Shown here piece after piece: positions 35,745 to 42,673 of a stretch of 64,000 nt of DNA (within the stretch, counting starts at the first letter, position 1; every line of letters starts with the position of its first letter). A program made the position numbers and the translations under genes. The notes beneath the pieces are model-generated. The model was not told the origin of the DNA. It worked only from the letters and a program-made list of their open reading frames with translations, and ran no database searches. Source of the DNA: an uncultured Planctomycetota bacterium (GTDB lineage: Bacteria; Planctomycetota; Phycisphaerae; SM23-33); contig CAITIS010000084.1 in assembly GCA_903892515.1 (NCBI GenBank), forward strand, positions 1-64,000, in the 5' to 3' direction.

Positions 35745-37078
35745 TGCCTCAACTGGGTCAACTGCTGTCGAGTCCCGATGCCGTGCTGCGGCGTGTCGCC
35801 AAGAACATGACCGACAAGCTGGGCGCAAGCGCGTCTGCGCAGGCCGTGGCCGTGTACGTGCCGGGCCGGGTGGAGTTCCTGGGCAAACACACCGATTACG
35901 CCGGCGGGCGAAGCCTGCTGCTGGCGGTGGATCGGGGCTTTCGCTTGGTGGCCGTGGCGCGGAAAGACAAGGAGCTCCGCATCGCCTCGGGCCCGGCGGG
36001 CACGGACGTGATGGAGTTCGAGTTTGGCCAGACGCCCGCGCACGCCAAGGGCCACTGGGTAAACTACAGCGCCACGGTGGCGCGGCGGGTGAACCTCAAC
36101 TTTGCCGCCAGCCTGGATCTCAAGGGCGCCGACATCGCCTTCATTTCCGACGTGCCGATCGCCGCGGGCATGAGCAGCTCCAGCGCGCTGATGGTGGCGA
36201 CGTTCCTGGGCATCAGCGGGGTAAATCACCTCGACCGCACGGAACTGTATCGCGAGCACATCACCGACCGCATTCGACTGGCCGAGTACCTGGGCTGCGT
36301 CGAAAACGGCCAGAGCTACGGCAAGCTGACGGGCGAAAAGGGCGTGGGCACCTTTGGCGGCAGCGAAGACCACACGGCCATGCTCAACTGCAAGGCCGGC
36401 TACTTGTCACAGTTTTCGTACGCCCCCTCGGTTTTCGAACGCGACATTCCCTGGCCCGCGGGCGTGAGCATTATCATCGCCTCCTCGGGTGTTGAAGCCG
36501 TGAAGACGGCCGCGGCCATGGAGCAGTACAACCGCGCCAGCCTGCGGTCACGCATGGCCTGCGAGGCATACAACCGCTCCGCCGGCACGCAGTTCAAGCG
36601 GATGCGCGACATTGCGGTGACGGTCGGTGCGGATGGGTTGGCCCAGGCCTTGGCCGCCATCACGCGCGGGGCCGAGTTGGGCAAGGAGCAGGATTTCGAC
36701 CTGCCGGGCCGCTTTGAGCAATTCTTCCGCGAGGACCAGGAGATCATCCCCGCCGTGGGCGATGCGCTGGTGCGCGGCGACGTGCAGGCCATCGGGCCGC
36801 TGATCGATGCCTCGCATGCCGGGGCGGTCAAGGGCTTGGTCAACCAGATTCCGCAGACGAACTTCTTGCAGGCCTCGGCCCGCAAGCTCGGAGCCATTGC
36901 CGCCAGCGCGTTCGGGGCAGGCTTCGGCGGTTCGGTCTGGGCCATGACGCCCACGGACAAGGCTGATGGCTTCCGCAAGGCCTGGCACGATGAGTACGCC
37001 AAGAGCTTTGCCGCCGAGGCCAAGCACGCTGAATTCTTTATCACCGCCCCCGGCGACTCGGCCACGATCGCGGAATAA
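35744..37078 (+). CDS. Galactokinase-like GHMP sugar kinase
   Basis: 444 residues. The galactokinase signature PGRVEFLGKHTDYAGG is at 40-55, the GHMP ATP loop PIAAGMSSSSALMVA near 136-150, and the third motif AFGAGFGGSVWAM near the C-terminus. In true galactokinases the first motif reads GRVNLIGEHTDYN; here Glu-Phe and Lys-His replace residues in it, so the substrate may be another hexose or a heptose. One-base overlap with the nucleotidyltransferase gene upstream defines a two-gene salvage-like operon. Confidence 0.88.
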   Translation: MPQLGQLLSSPDAVLRRVAKNMTDKLGASASAQAVAVYVPGRVEFLGKHTDYAGGRSLLLAVDRGFRLVAVARKDKELRIASGPAGTDVMEFEFGQTPAHAKGHWVNYSATVARRVNLNFAASLDLKGADIAFISDVPIAAGMSSSSALMVATFLGISGVNHLDRTELYREHITDRIRLAEYLGCVENGQSYGKLTGEKGVGTFGGSEDHTAMLNCKAGYLSQFSYAPSVFERDIPWPAGVSIIIASSGVEAVKTAAAMEQYNRASLRSRMACEAYNRSAGTQFKRMRDIAVTVGADGLAQALAAITRGAELGKEQDFDLPGRFEQFFREDQEIIPAVGDALVRGDVQAIGPLIDASHAGAVKGLVNQIPQTNFLQASARKLGAIAASAFGAGFGGSVWAMTPTDKADGFRKAWHDEYAKSFAAEAKHAEFFITAPGDSATIAE

Positions 37079-37112
37079 ACACTGAGCAGGGATGCATGGG
37101 ATGCAGGAGATG

Positions 37113-37207
37113 GGAAAAACGGTATTAGATATTAGATATTAGGAACAACAGGTTGGCCCCTGAGCAAGGCCTGTCTTTCCCTGATATCTGATACCCAGTA
37201 TCCAATA
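37113..37207. repeat. Inverted pair of heptad arrays
   Basis: Left array about 37117-37140 (TATTAGA, TATTAGA, TATTAGG). Right array about 37180-37207 (TGATATC, TGATACC, CAGTATC, CAATATC), whose reverse complement is GATATTG/GATACTG/GATATCA-like, matching the left units. The right array ends about 45 bp before the next start codon. Confidence 0.8.
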
Positions 37208-37249
37208 TCGCCGTCTGTTCCCCGCGTCCCTGCTGAAATAAGGTGAATT

Positions 37250-38326
37250 ATGAATCTTGAAACCAAGCCCGATCTGGAAAAGTGCCTCGACCGCGTGGAA
37301 GCCTGGTGGGACGGTGAGATGCTGGACCGGCCGCCGGTGAGCATTTTCGTGCGGCCCAAGCAGCCGCCGCGCGAGGTGCCGTCGCACCATGCCGACCTCC
37401 GCAGCCGCTGGCTGGACACCGACTACCAGATCGAGCGGGTCACTGCCGCCGTCGAGAGCAATGTGTTTTTGGCCGAGACGTTCCCGAAGTATTTTCCCAA
37501 CCTCGGGCCCGACATCGCGGCCACGTGCTTCGGCAGCGAGCTGACCTTCGGCGAGCAAACGTCCTGGTCCAGCCCGGTGCTCAAGAACATCCGCGACTTC
37601 CTCAAGATGCAGCCGGACATGGAAGCCTTCTACTGGCAGCACGTGCGGCAGATGACGCGCGAGTCCATCCGCCGCGGCCAGGGTAAGTGGATCACGGCCA
37701 TTACCGACATCCATGCCGGCGGCGACCTGCTGGCGGCGATGCGCGAGCCGCAGGACCTGGCCTTCGATTTCGCCGACGACATCGAGGGCGTGGAACTGGC
37801 CTGCCAACACGTTGCGCCGATGTACAACGCACTGCACGAAAACATCATCAGCCTGATGCCAGCCGGCCAGCCCAGTTGCACCTGGGGCTCGATCGTCAGC
37901 CGGAAGCGGATGTACTACCACAGTTGCGACTTCATCTGCATGATCTCGGCGGAGATGTTCCGCCGCACGATCCTGCCCGTGCTGGAGTACGAGAGCCGCC
38001 AGACGCAGCGCGGCATCTTCCACCTCGACGGGCCGGGGGCGTTGCGGCACCTGGACGACCTGCTGGCCCTGCCGAAGCTGAGCGCGATCCAGTGGGTGTA
38101 CGGCACGGGCAAGGGCGCCGCCGCGGATTGGCTGGACGTGTACCGCCGCATTCAATCGGCCGGCAAGGGCATGGAAGTCGTCTGCACCGGCCTGGATGAC
38201 GCCCGCAGGGTCATGGCCGCACTCAAGCCCAAGGGCTGCTGGCTGGTGCTCTGGGCCGACTGCGACGAAGCCGGCGGCAAGGCGTTCCTGAAAGAAGTCG
38301 AGCGCTGGGCGGCAGGGAAGAAGTAA
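37250..38326 (+). CDS. Uroporphyrinogen-decarboxylase-like protein, paralog 1
   Basis: 358 residues; TAAGG precedes the ATG. The pattern is that of the UroD/MtaA/CmuA TIM-barrel superfamily as found in corrinoid methyltransferase relatives: ITDIHAGGDLLAAMREPQDLAFD, then the active-site region IFHLDGPGALRHLDDLLALPKLSAIQWVYG. It lacks the heme-pathway substrate signatures, so a role as true HemE is unlikely. The stop overlaps the ATG of the amidohydrolase gene by one base. Two further UroD-like genes occur in the window. Confidence 0.78.
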   Translation: MNLETKPDLEKCLDRVEAWWDGEMLDRPPVSIFVRPKQPPREVPSHHADLRSRWLDTDYQIERVTAAVESNVFLAETFPKYFPNLGPDIAATCFGSELTFGEQTSWSSPVLKNIRDFLKMQPDMEAFYWQHVRQMTRESIRRGQGKWITAITDIHAGGDLLAAMREPQDLAFDFADDIEGVELACQHVAPMYNALHENIISLMPAGQPSCTWGSIVSRKRMYYHSCDFICMISAEMFRRTILPVLEYESRQTQRGIFHLDGPGALRHLDDLLALPKLSAIQWVYGTGKGAAADWLDVYRRIQSAGKGMEVVCTGLDDARRVMAALKPKGCWLVLWADCDEAGGKAFLKEVERWAAGKK

Positions 38327-39114
38327 TGATTATCGATTTTCACACGCACGCCTTTCCGGACAAGCTGGCGGAGCGGGCGCTGACGACCATCGCGCACCCC
38401 GACTGGCCGGCGTATCTCGATGGCAAGGTGAGCAGCCTCATCGCCAGCATGGACAAGACCGGTATCGACCTTGCCGTGGTCTGCCCCATCGCCACCAGGC
38501 CTGAGCATGTCGAGGGCATCTTTCGCTGGTGCCTGCACATTCGCTCGGAGCGGATCGAGCCGCTGGCCTCGGTGCATCCTGAGGGCGACGACGCGCTGGA
38601 TTGGCTCAAGGATATCGCCGGCGAGGGCCTCAAGGGCATCAAGCTGCACCCGATGTACCAGGAGTTCAAGATCGACAGCCCGCGGATGCTGGAGATATAC
38701 GCCGCAGCCGCCGAACTGGATCTGATGGTGCTGCTGCACTGCGGACAGGATCTTTCCTGGCCGCCGGAGGATGATCGCGCCACGCCCGAGCGGATCGACC
38801 GCATCCTGTCGGCTGTGCCGAATGCGACCTTCATCGCTTCGCACATGGGCGGCTGGCGGATGTGGGAGGGCGTCGATCGCCTGCTCATCGGCAAGCACTG
38901 CATACTGGAAACTTCGTTCAGCCTGAGCGAACTGCCGCCGCAAAAGGCCGTGGACATGATGCGCCGCCACGGCATCGACCGCGTGGTCTTCGGCAGCGAT
39001 TCGCCCTGGTCCGACCATGCCACCGAGATCGCGCGCGCAAAATCCCTGCCCCTGACTGCCCAAGAGCAGGAAAAGCTTCTCTACGCCAACGCCGCCCGCC
39101 TGCTGGGCCGGTAG
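38326..39114 (+). CDS. Amidohydrolase-family (Amidohydro_2) metal-dependent hydrolase
   Basis: 262 residues. TIM-barrel metal hydrolase: HxH motif DFHTH at residues 4-8, LLHCGQDLSW mid-protein, IASHMGGWRMW with the fourth-strand His, and VFGSDSPWSD near the end with the catalytic Asp. These fit the Amidohydro_2 family, which contains hydrolases and decarboxylases. Translationally coupled to the UroD-like protein upstream (TAATG), suggesting they act on one pathway. Substrate unknown. Confidence 0.88.
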   Translation: MIIDFHTHAFPDKLAERALTTIAHPDWPAYLDGKVSSLIASMDKTGIDLAVVCPIATRPEHVEGIFRWCLHIRSERIEPLASVHPEGDDALDWLKDIAGEGLKGIKLHPMYQEFKIDSPRMLEIYAAAAELDLMVLLHCGQDLSWPPEDDRATPERIDRILSAVPNATFIASHMGGWRMWEGVDRLLIGKHCILETSFSLSELPPQKAVDMMRRHGIDRVVFGSDSPWSDHATEIARAKSLPLTAQEQEKLLYANAARLLGR

Positions 39115-39325
39115 CGCCGTAGCCGGTAGGGCGGGCAGGCCTGCCCGCGTGTTTCGGAGAGAAGAAGGACGCGGGCAAGCCTGCCCGCCCTACGGAAGTG
39201 CCAGACGGTAGGGTCCGCAGGTTCTTTCGCGTCTTGTGCGAAAGGTTCTGCGGACGGGTGCTCGGGGCTGAACAGCAAAGAACGCGGGCAAGCCTGCCCG
39301 CCCTACGCAACTTAGGAGACGCCGC

Positions 39326-40303
39326 ATGGGACAACCATTCGACTTCGGCTTGTTCGACTGCCTGTTGTGCGAGGTGGCGGGCATTCTGCCGTACGAGATG
39401 CACGTCGATATCAACGCGGCAATCAAGGCCGCCGACGCCATCAGGCCGCTGGCTGAGCACCTGGGCATTCCGGCACCGCACCCGCACCTGTACGGCTTCA
39501 GCTATTGCCAAGTGGCCACGATGGGCGGGCGGATTCTCAACGGCCCGGAGCTGAAGGAGCCGGCGGTCGAACCATGCCTGGCCAGCCCGGCCGATATCGA
39601 CAAACTCACCGAGCCGCGGGACTATCTCGCCCACCCGATCGTGCAGCAGCGGTTGGAGCTGGTCCGCCAACTCCAGGCCCGCCGGCCCGACGCGGGCACG
39701 CGCATTGGCCATGACTTCGAAGGCCCGGTCACCACGGCGGCGCTGCTGCTGGGCGGCCAGACCTTCTTCATGCTGCCCTACGACGACCCGGGCCGGGCGC
39801 ACAAGTTGCTGGAGTTCTGCCTGCGCGGCAGCCTGAATTACTGCCGGGCGATTCGAAAGCTCCAGGGTCGGCCCTTCGGCGGGCAACCCGAGGGAGTGCC
39901 CGATGACTTCGGCGGCATGTTCGGGCCGAGCCTGTTCGGCGAATTTGTGGCGGCGTACTGGGAGAAGCTGTACGCGGGCCTCTCAGCCAGCGTCCGCTAC
40001 CTGCACTGCGAACTGCTCCATCCCGAGCACCTGCCCTGGCTGGCCGAACTGAAGATCGACGAATATGACTCGGGCGTGGATCAGTACCTGCCGCCCGAAA
40101 CGGTGCAGCAGGCGTGCCCGGTTCCGTACACGTTGCGGATCTGGCCGTCGATGGTGCAGTCGCAATCGGCCCAGGAGCTGGTGGCGTTGTATCGTCGCCT
40201 GGCCGCCTGCAAGCCGCAGTCCATCTCGTTCCACCTGGAGCGTCTCAAAGACCTGCCCAAGATCGAGGCCTTGCTCAAGGTCGCCCGCGAGTTGGAGAAG
40301 TAG
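39326..40303 (+). CDS. Uroporphyrinogen-decarboxylase-like protein, paralog 2
   Basis: 325 residues; TTAGGAG precedes the ATG. UroD-superfamily pattern: IGHDFEGPVTTAALLLG substrate-loop region, a helix with DDPGRAHKLLEFCLRGSLNY, FGGMFGPSLFGEFVAAYWEKL and the acidic KIDEYDSGVDQYLPPETV segment. Probably a corrinoid- or methyl-transfer-related TIM barrel rather than HemE. Separated from the amidohydrolase by 211 bp containing a GGTCCGCAGG-family repeat and GGGCGGGCAGGCCTG-type repeats. Confidence 0.72.
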   Translation: MGQPFDFGLFDCLLCEVAGILPYEMHVDINAAIKAADAIRPLAEHLGIPAPHPHLYGFSYCQVATMGGRILNGPELKEPAVEPCLASPADIDKLTEPRDYLAHPIVQQRLELVRQLQARRPDAGTRIGHDFEGPVTTAALLLGGQTFFMLPYDDPGRAHKLLEFCLRGSLNYCRAIRKLQGRPFGGQPEGVPDDFGGMFGPSLFGEFVAAYWEKLYAGLSASVRYLHCELLHPEHLPWLAELKIDEYDSGVDQYLPPETVQQACPVPYTLRIWPSMVQSQSAQELVALYRRLAACKPQSISFHLERLKDLPKIEALLKVARELEK

Positions 40304-40570
40304 CCATTTGCAGGCCCTGCCCGCCCTGTGGAACCGGAGCAATTGCCAAGACAGCCATACCGTAGGGTCCGCAGGTTCTTTCGCGTTGTGTGCGAAAGGT
40401 TCTGCGGACGGACGCTCTGTGGCGGCGGATATCTCCGACCACTAAAGGACTATCTCAGAACTCACCGCAAAGGCCGCAAAGCCCGCGAAGCTGAAATGCT
40501 TCAAAGAAGCTTCTCTCTGCGTTCTTGGCGGTCTCTGCGGTGAATCAGCATTTGAGATAATTACGTAAGG
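40304..40570. repeat. Convergent gap with inverted nonad arrays
   Basis: 40364-40412 is a GGTCCGCAGG-family copy. 40461-40490 is a 9-bp array (ACCGCAAAG, GCCGCAAAG, CCCGCGAAG), matched by an inverted array at 40513-40547 (CTCTGCGTT, CTTGGCGGT, CTCTGCGGT). Outer TATCTCA/TGAGATA arms frame them, and GCTTCAAAGAAGC forms the central hairpin. Confidence 0.85.
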
Positions 40571-41947
40571 TCAAATGACCTCGAACTTGCCCAGCAGCAG
40601 CCAGCGGTCCTTGAAGCGCGTCGTGTTGGCGAAGCTGACCTTGGCCTCCTGCGACTGGCTGTCGATCAGGCCGGCGGAGAACTCGACCAGCCCAGGCCTC
40701 AGCCCTTGCGGCAGCGGCACCGTCCGTCGGAGACAGACATCGCCGGGCAGCCACGAGCGGATATCCACGTCGGAGAAGGGCACGATGAATGAGTGATCGT
40801 CCTGGCGGAAGCGCAGGGCGAAGTCGTAGCGGCGGTAGATGGGGGCGATTCCGACGTTCTCGATCCAGCAGTCAAAGGCGGTCTGCCCGCCGCGCGGCAC
40901 CTTGGACTCGAACTTGGCCTGGCGGAAGACGTAGCGATACCCCAGTGCCCGGCAGAAGCGATCCAGCCGCTCGATCCACGGATCGGGCAGGTACGTGTAC
41001 TTGGGCATGAAGTACGTCATGTGGTGTTTCAGGCCCTGCTGGAGGATGAAGTCCAGGTCGAAGCCGTGCTCGTACCAGTTCATCGGCACGCCGCCGGCCT
41101 CCATGAAGATGGGGCCCGTTCTCCACGTGTCCGCCACGCCCGGGGCGGTCGATGCCTCGGGCAGAAAGTCATAGTGGTGGTTCCATGCGACATCCAGCGT
41201 GACGTCGTCAGAGCCCGTGTTCCACAGATCGCCGAACGCGTTCATCCGCCATCCGCCGCCGGCGGCGTGGAGCCCGATTTGGGCCTGCCCGGTGCCCAGT
41301 TCCCAGATCTTGATCGTCCGCGGGAAGGCCGCCTTGAAGACCTCGACAAAGCGGGTCTTCTGCTGGTCGGTCATCTCGGCGTTGCCCTCGCCCCAGGGGC
41401 CCAGGTAGGCGCAGGTGTAGTTTTCGACCAGCGGATGGCCATCGAAGCGCCGCCCCAACTCGCGGATGAAGTTGCCCCAGTGTTCCAGGTACTCCGGCGA
41501 GTTGGGCACGGGCACGAGAAAGTCGGTGTCGTAATACCGCTCTACCGGATAGCGGTCGCTGTACCACTTCGGCACTGCCGGCTGACCTGGGGCGCCAAAG
41601 GCCATGGCCCGGAAGGCGAGCGTCTGGCCCGTCTTTGCACATGTCTCCAGTGATTTCTCGATGACCGAGAAATCGTACTGGCCCTGCTGGGGTTCCATGA
41701 GGTCCCAGAACCAGCGGCAATACGCTACGGTTGTCGGCAGGTAGCCGCGAACGGCCGTGCCGATCTCGCCGCCGTGGGCTCGCGGGCCCCTTGGCCGGGG
41801 AAACTCGGTCGGGCCCGACTCGCTCCAGGTCGTGCCCGGAAACAGCTCGTCGCCATTGAAGTGCTGGAAGGTGCAACAACCCTTGTGCGGGTTGGCCAAA
41901 TACGCCTCGGTAGCCGGTGGACGAACGCGGATGAATTGCTCAGACAT
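40571..41947 (-). CDS. DUF4832 domain protein, possibly glycoside-hydrolase-like
   Basis: 458 residues, no signal peptide. Begins with the family-typical ANPHKGCCTFQHFNGDELFPG segment. A TIM-barrel-like region follows (WDLMEPQQGQYDFSVIEKSLE, YTCAYLGPWGEG) resembling GH42-type barrels, and a C-terminal beta-sandwich (CWIENVGIAPIYRRYDFALR, then LPGDVCLRRTVPL). This matches the DUF4832 architecture. WGEGNAE near residue 193 holds a plausible acid residue. Likely polysaccharide metabolism; substrate unknown. Convergent with the UroD-like gene; AAGGACT precedes its ATG. Confidence 0.75.
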   Translation of the reverse strand: MSEQFIRVRPPATEAYLANPHKGCCTFQHFNGDELFPGTTWSESGPTEFPRPRGPRAHGGEIGTAVRGYLPTTVAYCRWFWDLMEPQQGQYDFSVIEKSLETCAKTGQTLAFRAMAFGAPGQPAVPKWYSDRYPVERYYDTDFLVPVPNSPEYLEHWGNFIRELGRRFDGHPLVENYTCAYLGPWGEGNAEMTDQQKTRFVEVFKAAFPRTIKIWELGTGQAQIGLHAAGGGWRMNAFGDLWNTGSDDVTLDVAWNHHYDFLPEASTAPGVADTWRTGPIFMEAGGVPMNWYEHGFDLDFILQQGLKHHMTYFMPKYTYLPDPWIERLDRFCRALGYRYVFRQAKFESKVPRGGQTAFDCWIENVGIAPIYRRYDFALRFRQDDHSFIVPFSDVDIRSWLPGDVCLRRTVPLPQGLRPGLVEFSAGLIDSQSQEAKVSFANTTRFKDRWLLLGKFEVI

Positions 41948-42073
41948 GAGGAAGTCCTTTCAGTATTGCGGGGCGGGCAGGTGTTGCCCGCGCGGTTCCG
42001 AAACAAGAACGCACACAAGCCTGCCCACCTTGCGGAAACTCTATTGACCAGAATGTTGGCGTCGCAGGATGCA

Positions 42074-42589
42074 CTAATTGGCGCCCAACCATTCTGGCTC
42101 TTGATTCAATCGTCGTTTCGCGTTGTCCTTACCTAGCAACCCCTGCAACTCCTCAGCCGAGGCTTGGTCCATGTGCCCCCCGAGCCTGATATACCAATAC
42201 TTCCCGTTAGTAGGCATAAGCTCGACCGCAACGATCGCGCCCTCCTGCTTGGACGGCAAATACCACATTATTGCGGATGCATCTTGATCCCATGTTGTTA
42301 ATTGCGACGCTATTTGCGGCAAAGGCTTGCCGGACCTGAACAGGGAATTGAGTTCATTATGCACAAATGTCATTCTGGTCATGTTCTGCCGAAGCATGTT
42401 GATCGCGGGGCTCAGCAGGACGCACCCACACACAAGAATCCCGGCAACGATCACCGATAATCCTGCGGGTACATACCTACCGCAGGACGACGTAGCCTTG
42501 GTAATCGTGATCCAGATGACGATCCCCACAGACAACACGGCCCCGGCAGCCATGATCAGAAGCACCACGATGAAAGTACCTGGATTCAT
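42074..42589 (-). CDS. Small membrane protein of unknown function
   Basis: 171 residues. Two membrane segments, about 5-27 and 42-64, followed by a soluble domain of about 105 residues (FVHNELNSLFRSGKPLPQI, WYIRLGGHMDQASAEELQGL). I recognise no family. Base composition is visibly lower in GC than the flanking genes, and codon choice is less biased, hinting at recent acquisition or a fast-evolving gene. It sits alone between the DUF4832 and FG-GAP genes. Confidence 0.6.
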   Translation of the reverse strand: MNPGTFIVVLLIMAAGAVLSVGIVIWITITKATSSCGRYVPAGLSVIVAGILVCGCVLLSPAINMLRQNMTRMTFVHNELNSLFRSGKPLPQIASQLTTWDQDASAIMWYLPSKQEGAIVAVELMPTNGKYWYIRLGGHMDQASAEELQGLLGKDNAKRRLNQEPEWLGAN

Positions 42590-42673
42590 GCCGACATCCT
42601 CCGCCGAAATCGCCCACAGCCAGCTCGGGTTTTGATGTGAACCGCTGCGGCTATCCTCTTCTCTTCCGCTAGC

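Noticed and set aside
37250-38326. Heme-pathway uroporphyrinogen decarboxylase (HemE)
   Set aside because: Superfamily pattern only; substrate-binding signatures of HemE are not seen in any of the three paralogs.
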